Shown in pieces: positions 7,795 through 16,884 of a stretch of 64,000 bases of DNA. The stretch is from the NCBI RefSeq assembly GCF_003325375.1, contig NZ_CP030862.1, forward strand, positions 5,275,501-5,339,500. Direction: 5' to 3'. Under the pieces are notes generated by a model. It ran no database searches, was not told where the DNA came from, and saw only the letters and a list, made by a program, of their open reading frames with translations. The first letter of the stretch is position 1. The number at the start of each line of letters is the position of its first letter. The stretch is from Streptomyces globosus (GTDB taxonomy: Bacteria > Actinomycetota > Actinomycetes > Streptomycetales > Streptomycetaceae). A program made the translations under genes and the position numbers.

Positions 7795-8517
7795 TTACCC
7801 GAGCCGGGGTCTCGCGCCGAGTACCGCGGTGCCGACGCGTACATGTGTCGCACCGGCCGCCACGGCCTCTTCCAGGTCCGCGCTCATCCCGGCCGACACC
7901 ATCGTGGCAGCCGGATGGTCCGCGCGCAGGCGGGATGACAATTCCACCAGCCGCTCGAACGCGGCGCGTTCGCGTCCCGCGTAGGGCCCCGCCAGCGGGG
8001 CGACGGTCATCAGGCCGTCGAGCCGCAGCCCGGGCGCCGCGGCCACGAGGTCCGCCAGTTCGCCGAGCTGCTCCGGGGCGGCGCCGCCCCGGCCGCCGCG
8101 CTCGCCGGACTCCGCGTCGAGGGCGATCTGGACGAGGCAGCCGAGCTCCCGGCCGGCCTGTCCGGCCGCCGCCGACAGCGCCGTCACCAGCTTCGGACGG
8201 TCCACCGACTGCACGACATGGGCGTAACCGGCAACGGAACGGACCTTGTTCGTCTGCAACTGGCCCACGAAGTGCCAGGTGAGCGGCAGATCCGCACAGG
8301 CCGCCGCCTTGGGCGCGGCATCCTGGTCCCGGTTCTCCGCCACGTGGCGGACCCCGAGCTCCGCCAGCAGTCGTACGTCGCTCGCGGGGTACGTCTTGGT
8401 GACCACGATCAGGGTCACCTCCCCGCGGTCGCGGCCCGCGGCCGCGCACGCGGAGGAGATCCGCTCCTCCACGCGCGCGAGGTTCGCCGCGAGTTCCGCC
8501 TTACGATCCGTCATCAC
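7795..8517 (-). CDS. yggS: PLP homeostasis protein YggS/YlmE family
   Basis: A 240-residue alanine-racemase-fold protein that binds pyridoxal phosphate and helps buffer its free pool. The PLP-lysine region reads TLIVVTKTYPASD (about residues 35-47), and the family motifs HFVGQLQTNK and GLMTVAP are present. The upstream pgeF stop codon directly abuts the GTG at 8517; ATG at 8514 is an equally possible start, so translation is probably coupled. It is often encoded beside ftsZ in Gram-positive bacteria. S. coelicolor calls the position ylmE. Confidence 0.92.
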   Translation of the reverse strand: MMTDRKAELAANLARVEERISSACAAAGRDRGEVTLIVVTKTYPASDVRLLAELGVRHVAENRDQDAAPKAAACADLPLTWHFVGQLQTNKVRSVAGYAHVVQSVDRPKLVTALSAAAGQAGRELGCLVQIALDAESGERGGRGGAAPEQLGELADLVAAAPGLRLDGLMTVAPLAGPYAGRERAAFERLVELSSRLRADHPAATMVSAGMSADLEEAVAAGATHVRVGTAVLGARPRLG

Positions 8518-9249
8518 CTAGTCCAACCAGACATATCCGGCAAGCCGCCCGGTCACCCGGTCGCGGCGGTACGAGAAGTGGTCCCGCGACTCCAGTGTGC
8601 AGACCGGGGAGCGGTGGCGGTTCACCACCCCCGCCTCCGCGAGCTGGGCGTGCACGCCGGCAGCCACGTCGACGGCGGGAGTGCCCCAGCTCGTCTCGGA
8701 CCGGGCGGCCGGGACCGCGGCCGCGACCTCGTCCCGCATCGCGGCCGGCACCTCGTAGCAGCGGCCGCACACCGCGGGGCCCGTGCGGGCGATGATCCGG
8801 CCGGGCTCCGCGCCCAGCGCGGCCATCGCCTCCAGCGCCGCGGGGACCACCCCGGCGACCAGGCCGGGGCGCCCGGCGTGGGCGGCGGCCGCGACCCCCG
8901 CGACGGGGTCGGCGAGCAGGACGGGGGTGCAGTCCGCGGTCAGCACCGCGAGGGCGAGGCCGCGGCGGCCGGTGGCCACGGCGTCGACCTGCGGGACCTC
9001 GGCGCCGGCGGCCCAGGGGCCGGTGACGGTGGCCACGTCCCGGCCGTGGACCTGGTTCATCCAGACCACGGCCTCCGGTGCGAGGCCGAGGGACTTCGCC
9101 GCGCGTGCCCGGTTCGCGAGAACGGCGGCCGGGTCGTCTCCGACCGCGCCGCCGAGATTGAGCTCCTCGTACGGAACGGCGCTCACCCCGCCCCACCGGT
9201 CGGTGAAGGCGAAGTGGGCGCCGTTCTCGGTGTGCTGCCCCGGTGTCAC
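8518..9249 (-). CDS. pgeF: PgeF/YlmD family peptidoglycan editing protein (laccase-domain)
   Basis: A 243-residue multicopper polyphenol oxidoreductase (DUF152) homologue. E. coli members act as a cytoplasmic hydrolase on mis-synthesised UDP-MurNAc-L-Ser. The conserved metal and active-site motifs TADCTPVLLADP and AAAHAGRPGLV are visible near residues 103-130, followed by a cysteine in GPAVCGRCYEV. The GTG start overlaps the ftsZ stop by four bases (GTGA), so the gene is translationally coupled to ftsZ. Confidence 0.9.
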   Translation of the reverse strand: MTPGQHTENGAHFAFTDRWGGVSAVPYEELNLGGAVGDDPAAVLANRARAAKSLGLAPEAVVWMNQVHGRDVATVTGPWAAGAEVPQVDAVATGRRGLALAVLTADCTPVLLADPVAGVAAAAHAGRPGLVAGVVPAALEAMAALGAEPGRIIARTGPAVCGRCYEVPAAMRDEVAAAVPAARSETSWGTPAVDVAAGVHAQLAEAGVVNRHRSPVCTLESRDHFSYRRDRVTGRLAGYVWLD

Positions 9250-10454
9250 TTCAAGAAGTCCGGGACGTCCAGCTCCTCGGCCGGGCTGTCCTGGTAGGGG
9301 CGGGCCGTCGGGACCTGCGGTGCGGGGGCCGGCGGCTCGGGCGCGGGGGCCGGCTCGGCCGGGGCCGGGGGCTCCTCGCGCGGGGTGACCGTGCCGAGTC
9401 CGCCGAAGGCCGGGCGGACCGGCTCGGGGGCGCGGACGGGGACCGGCGCGGGCTCCTCGCGCTTGGTGGACGCGGCGCCGATGACGTTGTCGCGGCGGGC
9501 CGGCGGCTGGCCGCCGTCGAAGCCGGCGGCGATGACGGTGACGCGCACCTCGTCGCCGAGGGCGTCGTCGATGACGGCGCCGAAGATGATGTTCGCCTCG
9601 GGGTGGGCGGCCTCGCTGACCAGCTGGGCGGCCTCGTTGATCTCGAAGAGGCCGAGGTCCGAGCCGCCGGAGATGGACAGCAGGACGCCGCGGGCGCCGT
9701 CGATGGACGCCTCCAGCAGCGGGGAGGAGATCGCCATCTCGGCGGCGGCCACGGCGCGGTCGTCGCCGCGGGCCGAGCCGATGCCCATGAGGGCGGAGCC
9801 GGCCTCGGACATCACGGACTTGACGTCGGCGAAGTCGAGGTTGATGAGGCCGGGGGTGGTGATGAGGTCGGTGATGCCCTGGACACCCGAGAGCAGGACC
9901 TGGTCGGCCGACTTGAAGGCGTCGAGCACCGAGACCTGGCGGTCCGAGATGGACAGCAGCCGGTCGTTGGGGATGACGATGAGGGTGTCGACCTCTTCGC
10001 GGAGCTCGGCGATGCCGTCCTCCGCCTGGTTCGCGCGGCGCCGCCCCTCGAAGGTGAACGGGCGGGTGACGACGCCGATCGTCAGGGCGCCGAGCGAGCG
10101 CGCGATGTTGGCGACGACGGGGGCGCCGCCGGTGCCGGTGCCGCCGCCCTCGCCGGCGGTGACGAAGACCATGTCGGCCCCCTTGAGGACCTCCTCGATC
10201 TCCTCGCGGTGGTCCTCTGCCGCCTTGCGACCGACTGCCGGGTTGGCTCCGGCGCCGAGCCCCCGGGTGAGTTCGCGGCCGACGTCGAGCTTGACGTCGG
10301 CGTCGCTCATCAACAGGGCCTGTGCGTCCGTGTTGATGGCGATGAACTCGACGCCCTTGAGACCGACCTCGATCATTCGGTTGATGGCATTGACACCACC
10401 GCCGCCGACACCGATGACCTTGATGACTGCGAGGTAGTTCTGCGGTGCTGCCAC
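9246..10454 (-). CDS. ftsZ: Cell division GTPase FtsZ
   Basis: A 402-residue tubulin homologue that forms the Z-ring or sporulation ladders. The N-terminus AVIKVIGVGGGGVNAINRM carries the first G-loop, and the tubulin signature GGGTGTG lies near residue 107. The T7 synergy-loop region reads NLDFADVKSVM. A variable Pro/Ala-rich linker (about 318-388) ends in the conserved C-terminal peptide DVPDFLK, which binds SepF and other partners. The GTG start is preceded by GAGAGG at about 8 bases. A 280-base gap separates it from ftsQ, so ftsZ probably has its own developmental promoters in addition to read-through. Confidence 0.98.
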   Translation of the reverse strand: MAAPQNYLAVIKVIGVGGGGVNAINRMIEVGLKGVEFIAINTDAQALLMSDADVKLDVGRELTRGLGAGANPAVGRKAAEDHREEIEEVLKGADMVFVTAGEGGGTGTGGAPVVANIARSLGALTIGVVTRPFTFEGRRRANQAEDGIAELREEVDTLIVIPNDRLLSISDRQVSVLDAFKSADQVLLSGVQGITDLITTPGLINLDFADVKSVMSEAGSALMGIGSARGDDRAVAAAEMAISSPLLEASIDGARGVLLSISGGSDLGLFEINEAAQLVSEAAHPEANIIFGAVIDDALGDEVRVTVIAAGFDGGQPPARRDNVIGAASTKREEPAPVPVRAPEPVRPAFGGLGTVTPREEPPAPAEPAPAPEPPAPAPQVPTARPYQDSPAEELDVPDFLK

Positions 10455-10734
10455 GTCGAAGGCCTCTCGCCTCGAGTTACGTGTCGCCGCCTCGCAGGCC
10501 TGCGGTGCGACGACTGATGCCGAAATGTGGGACGGTCCGAACGCGCCGACCCGAACCCTAACCCTGAAGTTTAGGGTTAAGTATGTGCCTGTTCCCTGGA
10601 CTCTTCCGAACAGGACACTAAGTCGACAAGTAGCGCGTGTTCAACGAACACGCCGAACCTCCCGTTTTTCTTTTCACCCTATGTGATCACCCGTATCGGT
10701 GGCCAACCAGGGTGCGCCGCTGTTCGACCGGGCG
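10455..10734 (-). promoter_or_regulatory. ftsZ promoter and leader region
   Basis: A 280-base gap between ftsQ and ftsZ, more AT-rich than its surroundings. On the minus strand, TTGAAC (10639-10644) and TAGTGT (10615-10620) are 18 bases apart and form a plausible promoter. A perfect inverted repeat with arms 10635-10642 and 10646-10653 overlaps its -35 region. A second repeat, TAACCCT/AGGGTTA, lies near 10559-10579, in the leader of that promoter. S. coelicolor ftsZ is known to use several promoters in its equivalent gap; these exact elements are inference. Confidence 0.5.
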
Positions 10735-11799
10735 TCAACTCCCGGACACGGCAGGGGCGGTGGGGACGCTGACGTCGAAGTGCCCAGCCCCGGGTGCGGC
10801 CTTGAGGAGGGCGGTCAGCGCACGGCCCTTCGCCGCCCCCTGCTCGCCGCTCCCCCACACGACCTTCCGCCCGCCCGTCAGCTCCAGCACCACCGAGTCG
10901 TACGAGGCGACCCTGACCTGCACGGTCTCCTTGGCCACGGGCGCCGGCAGGCCCCCGGCGACCCCCACCGCCTCGCGCAGCAGCCGCTCCTCGTCGAAGC
11001 GGCGGCCGCTCGGCGAGCGGGAGGCGTCGAGGGCCAGGAGGGGGACGCCGGCCGGTGCTTTCGCAACCGTGTCGAAGCGCACACCCGAAGCGTCCACTTC
11101 CACGAAGTTGGCGTCCTTTTTGATGAGCAGGACGGGTTTGCGCTCTGTCACTTCCAGACCGATTCCGCGCGGCCACGACCGCTCCACTTCGACCGAATCG
11201 ACACGGGGCAGCCGGGCCCGTACGCGGCGTTCGATCTCGTCCGTGTCCACGCCCGCGAGCGGGGCGCCGACGGGCACGGCCGCCGCGGCCAGGACCTGCT
11301 CGGCCGTCAGCACCCGGGTGCCGGCGGCGGTGACCTCCTCGACGCGGAACCACGAGGAGCCGTACAGCACCCAGCAGGCGCCGCCGGAGAGCAGCACCGC
11401 CGCGAGGGCGAGGGCCGGCAGCCGGCCCCGGCCGCGCAGCCGCCGGACCAGGCGCCGCACCCGGGGACCGGGGGCGGCCGGTCCGCCGCCCGCCCCCGCC
11501 GGCTTCGGCCGGCCCGACGGCCCGGAGGACTTCCCGGCCTTGGGGGCCTTGGATGCCTTCGGGGCGGTCTTGGCGGCCTTCGGGGGCTTCGCGGACCCGG
11601 GCGGCTTCGGCTGCTTCGGCCGGGCGGACTGCGCCGACTGCTCGGACGCCTTCGGCACCTTCGGCCGCACGGGCCGCCCGGGCGCCTCGGCCGCCCCGGA
11701 GGGGCCGGAACCCGGGCCGGAGCCGGGGCCCTTGCGGGCCGACCGGTCGGACCGGTCGGGGAACGGCGTCCCGCCCTGCGTGCTCCTGGCTCCGGCCAC
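10735..11799 (-). CDS. ftsQ: Cell division protein FtsQ
   Basis: A 354-residue bitopic membrane protein of the divisome FtsQLB complex. A long cytoplasmic N-terminus rich in Pro, Lys and Ala (about residues 1-125) precedes one transmembrane segment (about 127-147). Then come the POTRA domain beginning FRVEEVTAAGTRVL and the FtsQ beta domain. I chose GTG 11799 because GGAGG lies seven bases upstream. The frame stays open far upstream through murG and ftsW, but that extension is a shadow. FtsQ follows murG by 32 bases. Confidence 0.92.
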   Translation of the reverse strand: MAGARSTQGGTPFPDRSDRSARKGPGSGPGSGPSGAAEAPGRPVRPKVPKASEQSAQSARPKQPKPPGSAKPPKAAKTAPKASKAPKAGKSSGPSGRPKPAGAGGGPAAPGPRVRRLVRRLRGRGRLPALALAAVLLSGGACWVLYGSSWFRVEEVTAAGTRVLTAEQVLAAAAVPVGAPLAGVDTDEIERRVRARLPRVDSVEVERSWPRGIGLEVTERKPVLLIKKDANFVEVDASGVRFDTVAKAPAGVPLLALDASRSPSGRRFDEERLLREAVGVAGGLPAPVAKETVQVRVASYDSVVLELTGGRKVVWGSGEQGAAKGRALTALLKAAPGAGHFDVSVPTAPAVSGS

Positions 11800-11831
11800 T
11801 GCTGTGCCTCCTGCGTCTGCGCTGTCCCGCC

Positions 11832-12926
11832 TCAGCGGTTCCTGTGGGCTGCGACCGCCTCGTACACCATCGCGACCAGCAGCTCGTCGGCGTCCCGGCG
11901 GCCGAACTCGGAGGCGGCGCGGGACATCTCGTACAGGCGGTGCGGGTCGGACAGCACCGGCAGGACGTTGCCGAGCACCCAGTCGGGCGTCAGCTCCGCG
12001 TCGTCGACGAGCAGGCCGCCGCCGGCCTTGACCACCGGCTGGGCGTTGAGCCGCTGTTCGCCGTTGCCGATCGGCAGCGGGACGTAGGCGGCGGGAAGCC
12101 CGACGGCGGAGAGTTCGGCGACGGTCATCGCGCCCGCGCGGCACAGCATCATGTCGGCGGCGGCGTACGCGAGGTCCATCCGGTCCACGTACGGTACCGG
12201 GACATAGGGCGGCATCCCGGGCATGTTGTCGACGTGCGGCAGTTCGTTCTTCGGACCGACCGCGTGCAGGATCTGGATCCCGGAGCGCTGGAGGGTCGGG
12301 GCGACCTGCTGCATCGTCTCGTTGAGGCGGCGGGCGCCCTGGGAGCCGCCCGAGACCAGCAGGGTCGGCAGGTTGGGGTCCAGGCCGAAGGCCGCACGCG
12401 CCTCGGGGCGGACCGCGGCGCGGTCCAGGGTGGAGATGGTCCGGCGCAGCGGGATGCCGACGTAGCGGGCGCCGCGGAGCTTGCTGTCGGGGGTGGAGAC
12501 CGCGACGGCGTGCGCGTACCGGGAGCCGATCTTGTTGGCGAGGCCGGGCCTGGCGTTGGCCTCGTGGACGATGATCGGCACGCCGAGCCGCTTGGCCGCG
12601 AGGTAGCCGGGCAGGGCCACGTAGCCGCCGAAGCCGACGACGACGTCCGCCTTGGTCCGCTCCAGGATCTCCTCGGCCGCCTTGATGGTGCCGCGGAGCC
12701 GTCCCGGGACGGTGATCAGCTCGGGGGTGGGCTTGCGGGGCAGCGGGACGGCCGGGATCAGGCCCAGCTCGTAGCCGCGCTCGGGCACCAGGCGGGTTTC
12801 GAGCCCGCGCTCCGTGCCGAGCGCGGTGATGCCCACGGAAGGGTCCTGCCTGCGCAGGGCGTCCGCGAGGGCGAGCGCCGGCTCGATGTGGCCGGCGGTC
12901 CCCCCACCGGCGAGTACGACATGCAC
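11832..12926 (-). CDS. murG: UDP-GlcNAc transferase MurG (lipid II synthesis)
   Basis: A 364-residue GT28 glycosyltransferase that adds GlcNAc to lipid I on the inner membrane face, giving lipid II. The N-terminal glycine-rich loop GGGTAGHIEPALALAD is at residues 7-22 and a second loop, VSGGSQGARRLN, is near residue 190. The C-terminal donor-binding region includes CRAGAMTVAELSAVGLPA with the conserved glutamate. Length is typical. It follows ftsW with only six bases between stop and start. Confidence 0.96.
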   Translation of the reverse strand: MHVVLAGGGTAGHIEPALALADALRRQDPSVGITALGTERGLETRLVPERGYELGLIPAVPLPRKPTPELITVPGRLRGTIKAAEEILERTKADVVVGFGGYVALPGYLAAKRLGVPIIVHEANARPGLANKIGSRYAHAVAVSTPDSKLRGARYVGIPLRRTISTLDRAAVRPEARAAFGLDPNLPTLLVSGGSQGARRLNETMQQVAPTLQRSGIQILHAVGPKNELPHVDNMPGMPPYVPVPYVDRMDLAYAAADMMLCRAGAMTVAELSAVGLPAAYVPLPIGNGEQRLNAQPVVKAGGGLLVDDAELTPDWVLGNVLPVLSDPHRLYEMSRAASEFGRRDADELLVAMVYEAVAAHRNR

Positions 12927-12932
12927 CGAATT

Positions 12933-14327
12933 TCACCGCTCTCCGGACGGACGCCTCGTGACGCGCCGTCTCATCGTCTTCCATCTCTGCCCGGTCCGCA
13001 GCCGGCCGTTCTTCGGCCGGCGCATCGCGAGCGCCGCGCGTGCGGCGGGCTCCTCCCGCGCGAAGGCGATGAGCAGTCCGACCGCGAACATGGTCGGCAG
13101 CAGAGCGGAACCGCCGTACGAGAACAGCGGGAGCGGGACCCCGGCGATCGGCAACAGGCCGAGCACCGCACCGATGTTGATCACGGCCTGGGCCGTGATC
13201 CAGGTGGTCACGCCTCCCGCGGCATACCGTACGAAGGAGTCCTCCGTGCGTCCGGCCACGCGGATACCCGCATAGCCTAGAGCCGCGAACAGGGCGAGTA
13301 CCGACAGCGTCCCCGCCAGTCCCAGTTCCTCCCCGGTGATGGCGAAGATGAAGTCGGTGTGGGCTTCGGGCAGTTGTCCCCATTTTTCCACACTGGCACC
13401 CAGTCCGGAACCGAACCATCCGCCCGAGGCGAGGGCGTAGATCCCGTGGACGGCCTGCCAGCACAGGTCGTCTTTGCCCGGTTCCGTCGCGGCGATGCAG
13501 GACAGCCGGGACATCCGGTGCGGGCTGGTCTTGATCAGCAGTGCGATGATCACACCCGCGAAGGCGAGGACGCCCGCGAACAGCCGCGTCGGCGCCCCGG
13601 CCAGCCAGAGCAGTCCGAGCAGGATGGCCCCGAGGATCATCGCGGTGCCCATGTCCCCGCCGAGCATGATCAGGCCGAGCAGCAGGAACGCCACCGGCAC
13701 CAGCGGCACCAGCAGGTGCTTCCACTGCCCCAGCAGCTCCCGGTCGCCCTTGCGGGCCAGCAGGTCGGCGCCCCACAGGATCAGCGCGAGCTTGCCGAAC
13801 TCGCTGGGCTGGAGCATGAACGGGCCGCCGAGCGAGATCCAGTTCTGGTTGCCGTTGACCGCGACCCCTATCCCGGGGACCTGCACCAGGACCATCAGGA
13901 AGAGCGTCCCGGCCAGCACGGGATAGGACAGCGCCCGGTGCAGCTTCACGGGCATGCGCGAGGCGGCGAACAGCAGCAGCGCGCCGATCAGGGCCGCGAG
14001 GAACTGCTTCTTGAAGAAGTACGCGTCCCCCAGCCCCAGCTGGAGCGCCTTGATCATCGAGGCCGAGTAGACCATCACCAGGCCGAGCACGGTGATCAGC
14101 AGCGAGCTGCCGAAGATGAGGTAATAGGCGGTCAGCGGCCGGTCCCAGGCCCGGCGCAGCTGCTGCTGGGTGCGCCTGATCCGGGTCAGCGGCCCGCCGC
14201 CCGCGGGGCGCCGCAGGCCCGACGGGCGGCGGCGGCCCTGCGGTCTGAGGGCTGCGGCGCCCCGCGGGGACCGCGCCGGTTTCGCGGCGGGCGTCCGCCG
14301 CCCGGGCAGCACCTGTCTGGCCGGCAT
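12933..14327 (-). CDS. ftsW: SEDS-family septal peptidoglycan polymerase FtsW
   Basis: A 464-residue SEDS glycosyltransferase that polymerises lipid II at the septum with FtsI. About 70 basic, Pro-rich residues precede roughly ten membrane segments starting at YYLIFGSSLLITVLGLVMVY. SEDS landmarks include the ALILWGADLLARKGD region, the periplasmic loop around HTDFIFAITGEELGL with its conserved acidic residues, and GVPLPLFSYGGSAL. I chose ATG 14327 with GGAAGG upstream. An open frame reaching 14729 overlaps murD and is a shadow. The long basic N-terminus is longer than in E. coli. Confidence 0.94.
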   Translation of the reverse strand: MPARQVLPGRRTPAAKPARSPRGAAALRPQGRRRPSGLRRPAGGGPLTRIRRTQQQLRRAWDRPLTAYYLIFGSSLLITVLGLVMVYSASMIKALQLGLGDAYFFKKQFLAALIGALLLFAASRMPVKLHRALSYPVLAGTLFLMVLVQVPGIGVAVNGNQNWISLGGPFMLQPSEFGKLALILWGADLLARKGDRELLGQWKHLLVPLVPVAFLLLGLIMLGGDMGTAMILGAILLGLLWLAGAPTRLFAGVLAFAGVIIALLIKTSPHRMSRLSCIAATEPGKDDLCWQAVHGIYALASGGWFGSGLGASVEKWGQLPEAHTDFIFAITGEELGLAGTLSVLALFAALGYAGIRVAGRTEDSFVRYAAGGVTTWITAQAVINIGAVLGLLPIAGVPLPLFSYGGSALLPTMFAVGLLIAFAREEPAARAALAMRRPKNGRLRTGQRWKTMRRRVTRRPSGER

Positions 14328-14392
14328 CTCGTGACCTTCCCCTCCACTCGTACGGGGCGGGCGGCCGGTCGGGGCGGACCTTCCTGCCCGGT

Positions 14393-15817
14393 CTAGGCGC
14401 TCCCGGCGGCCAGTTCGCGCACCGCGTCCGCGAACGCGTCCCCGCGCTCGTTGTAGTTCGCGAACATGTCCATCGATGCGCAGGCGGGCGCCAGCAGGAC
14501 CGTGTCGCCGGGCTCGGCGAGCCGGGCCGCTTCCCGCACCGCTGCGAGCATCGCCCCAGTGTCGGTCCGGTCGAGGTCGACGACCGGGACCTCGGGGGCG
14601 TGTCGCGCCAGCGCCTCGGCGATGAGCGCCCGGTCGGCGCCGATCAGCACCGCGCCGCGCAGCCGCTTGCCGGACTTCTGCACGAGCTCGTCGAAGGTCG
14701 CGCCCTTGGCGAGGCCGCCCGCAATCCACACGACGGGCTCGAACGCGGCCAGCGAGGCCTCCGCCGCATGCGTGTTGGTGGCCTTGGAGTCGTCGACGTA
14801 CACGACGCCGTCGACCTCGTCCACGCGGGCGACGCGGTGGGCGTCGGGGCGGAAGTCGCGCAGGCCGTCGCGGACGGCGCGCGGCGGGACGCCGAAGGCG
14901 CGGGCCAGGGCGGCCGCGGCGAGGGCGTTGGCGATGTTGTGCGGGGCGGGCGGGTTGACGTCCGCGACCTCGGCCAGCTCCTGCGCGTTGCGCTGCCGGT
15001 TCTCGACGAACGCCCGGTCGACGAGGATGCCGTCGACGACGCCGAGCATGGAGGGGCCGGGGGCGCCGAGGGTGAAGCCGATGGCGCGGCAGCCCTCCTC
15101 GACGTCGGCCTCCTCCACGAGGCGCTCGGTGGCGGGGTCGGCGACGTTGTAGACGCAGGCGACCGTGTTGCCCTCGTAGATGCGGCCCTTGTCTGCGGCG
15201 TACGCCTCCATGGAGCCGTGCCAGTCGAGGTGGTCGGGCGCCAGGTTCAGCACGGCGGCCGAGTGGGCGCGCACCGAGGGCGCCCAGTGCAGCTGGTAGC
15301 TGGAGAGCTCCACGGCGAGGACGTCGTACTCCTCGTCGCCCAGCACCACGTCGATGATCGGGGTTCCGATGTTCCCGACGGCCGCGGTCCGCAGGCCCGC
15401 GGCCCGCAGGATCGAGGCGAGCATCTGGGTCGTGGTGGTCTTGCCGTTGGTGCCGGTGACGGCGAGCCAGGGGGCGGCCTTGCGGTCCGGGCGGGAGTCG
15501 CGCAGCAGCCAGGCGATCTCCACGTCGCCGACGACGTCGACGCCGGCCTCCGCGGCCGCCCGGAACAGCGGGCTGTCGGGCTTCCAGCCGGGCGAGGTGA
15601 CGACCAGGCCGGTGCCCTCGGGGAGGGTCGCGGCGTCGCCGAGGCGTACGGAGACGCCGAGTCCGGCGAGTTCGGCGGCCTTCGCGCGGTGGCCCTCGGA
15701 GTCCCCGCCGTCCACGACGGTGACGGAGGCGCCGAGGCCGGCCAGGGCGCGGGCGGCGCTGATGCCGCTCACGCCGAGGCCGGCGACGGTGATGTTCTTG
15801 CCCTGCCAGGAGGTCAC
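14393..15817 (-). CDS. murD: UDP-MurNAc-L-alanine:D-glutamate ligase
   Basis: A 474-residue Mur ligase that adds D-Glu to UDP-MurNAc-L-Ala in the cytoplasm. The N-terminal nucleotide-binding fold starts ITVAGLGVSGISAARAL, and the ATP-binding loop is VTGTNGKTTTTQM near residue 122. Downstream motifs are LNLAPDHLDWHGS and YVDDSKATN. I chose GTG 15817 because it forms a GTGA overlap with the mraY stop, like its neighbours. ATG 15832, five codons upstream, is a possible alternative. Confidence 0.95.
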   Translation of the reverse strand: MTSWQGKNITVAGLGVSGISAARALAGLGASVTVVDGGDSEGHRAKAAELAGLGVSVRLGDAATLPEGTGLVVTSPGWKPDSPLFRAAAEAGVDVVGDVEIAWLLRDSRPDRKAAPWLAVTGTNGKTTTTQMLASILRAAGLRTAAVGNIGTPIIDVVLGDEEYDVLAVELSSYQLHWAPSVRAHSAAVLNLAPDHLDWHGSMEAYAADKGRIYEGNTVACVYNVADPATERLVEEADVEEGCRAIGFTLGAPGPSMLGVVDGILVDRAFVENRQRNAQELAEVADVNPPAPHNIANALAAAALARAFGVPPRAVRDGLRDFRPDAHRVARVDEVDGVVYVDDSKATNTHAAEASLAAFEPVVWIAGGLAKGATFDELVQKSGKRLRGAVLIGADRALIAEALARHAPEVPVVDLDRTDTGAMLAAVREAARLAEPGDTVLLAPACASMDMFANYNERGDAFADAVRELAAGSA

Positions 15818-16884
15818 TTGTCCGCTGCCCATCCCGCGTAGAAGATGCCGAGGCCGACGATGACGCACATGCCCTGGATGATCCAGAAGCGGACCACGAC
15901 GAGGACCTCGGACCAGCCCTTGAGTTCGAAGTGGTGCTGGAGCGGCGCCATGCGGAAGACGCGCTTCCCGGTGAGCCGGAAGGAGCCGACCTGGATGACG
16001 ACCGACAGCGTGATGAGGACGAACAGGCCGCCGAGGAGGGCGATCAGGAACTCCGTGCGGGAGCAGATCGCGAGGCCGGCGAGCGCGCCGCCGAGGGCCA
16101 GCGAGCCGGTGTCGCCCATGAAGATCTTGGCCGGCGAGGTGTTCCACCACAGGAAGCCGAAGCAGGCGCCCATCAGGGCGGAGGCGACGACCGCGAGGTC
16201 GAGCGGATCGCGCACCTCGAAGCAGGCGTTGGGGTTGGTCAGGGTCTGCGCGTTGGCGCAGGACTCCTGGAACTGCCAGACCCCGATGAAGGTGTAGGCG
16301 CCGAAGACCATCACGGCGGCCCCGGTGGCCAGGCCGTCCAGACCGTCCGTCAGGTTCACGCCGTTGGACATGGCCAGGATCATGAACAGTGCCCAGACCA
16401 CGAACAGGACGGGGCCGATCGACCAGCCGAAGTCGGTGACGAACGACAGCTTGGTCGAGGCCGGGGCCAGTCCGCGCGCGTCCTTGAACTGGAGCGCGAG
16501 CACGGCGAAGGCGACGCCGACGATCAGCTGGCCGGCCATCTTGGCCTTGGCCCGCAGGCCGAGCGACCGCCGCTTGACGATCTTGATGTAGTCGTCGAGG
16601 TAGCCGACGAGGCCCATGCCGGCCATCAGGAACAGCACCAGCACACCGGACAGCGACGGCGACTGGCCGGTGATCACCTTCGTCAGGGCGTACGCGATGA
16701 GCGTGGCCAGGATGAAGGAGATGCCGCCCATGGTGGGCGTGCCCTTCTTCCCGGCGTGGCCGCGCGGTCCGTCGTCGCGGATGAACTGGCCGTAGCCCTT
16801 GCGGGCCAGCAGCTTGATCAGGAGCGGGGTGCCGATGACGGTGAGGAACATGCCGATGACACCGGCGAACAGGATCTGCCTCAT
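15814..16884 (-). CDS. mraY: Phospho-MurNAc-pentapeptide transferase MraY
   Basis: A 356-residue polytopic enzyme that moves phospho-MurNAc-pentapeptide onto undecaprenyl phosphate, giving lipid I. About ten hydrophobic segments are visible. Catalytic landmarks are YLDDYIKIVKRRSLGL with the paired aspartates (about residue 97), NLTDGLDGLATG (about 185) and PAKIFMGDTGSLALGG (about 250). It overlaps murF by ATGA at its start and murD by GTGA at its stop, a tightly coupled arrangement. Confidence 0.97.
   Translation of the reverse strand: MRQILFAGVIGMFLTVIGTPLLIKLLARKGYGQFIRDDGPRGHAGKKGTPTMGGISFILATLIAYALTKVITGQSPSLSGVLVLFLMAGMGLVGYLDDYIKIVKRRSLGLRAKAKMAGQLIVGVAFAVLALQFKDARGLAPASTKLSFVTDFGWSIGPVLFVVWALFMILAMSNGVNLTDGLDGLATGAAVMVFGAYTFIGVWQFQESCANAQTLTNPNACFEVRDPLDLAVVASALMGACFGFLWWNTSPAKIFMGDTGSLALGGALAGLAICSRTEFLIALLGGLFVLITLSVVIQVGSFRLTGKRVFRMAPLQHHFELKGWSEVLVVVRFWIIQGMCVIVGLGIFYAGWAADK

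Noticed and set aside
10635..10653. LexA (SOS) box upstream of ftsZ
   Set aside because: The half-sites are in the order GTTC...GAAC, the reverse of the GAAC...GTTC actinobacterial LexA site.
10735..13776. 1013-codon frame covering ftsQ, murG and part of ftsW
   Set aside because: Only its C-terminal 354 codons are FtsQ; the rest is an out-of-frame shadow of murG and ftsW, and GTG 11799 has a clear ribosome-binding site.
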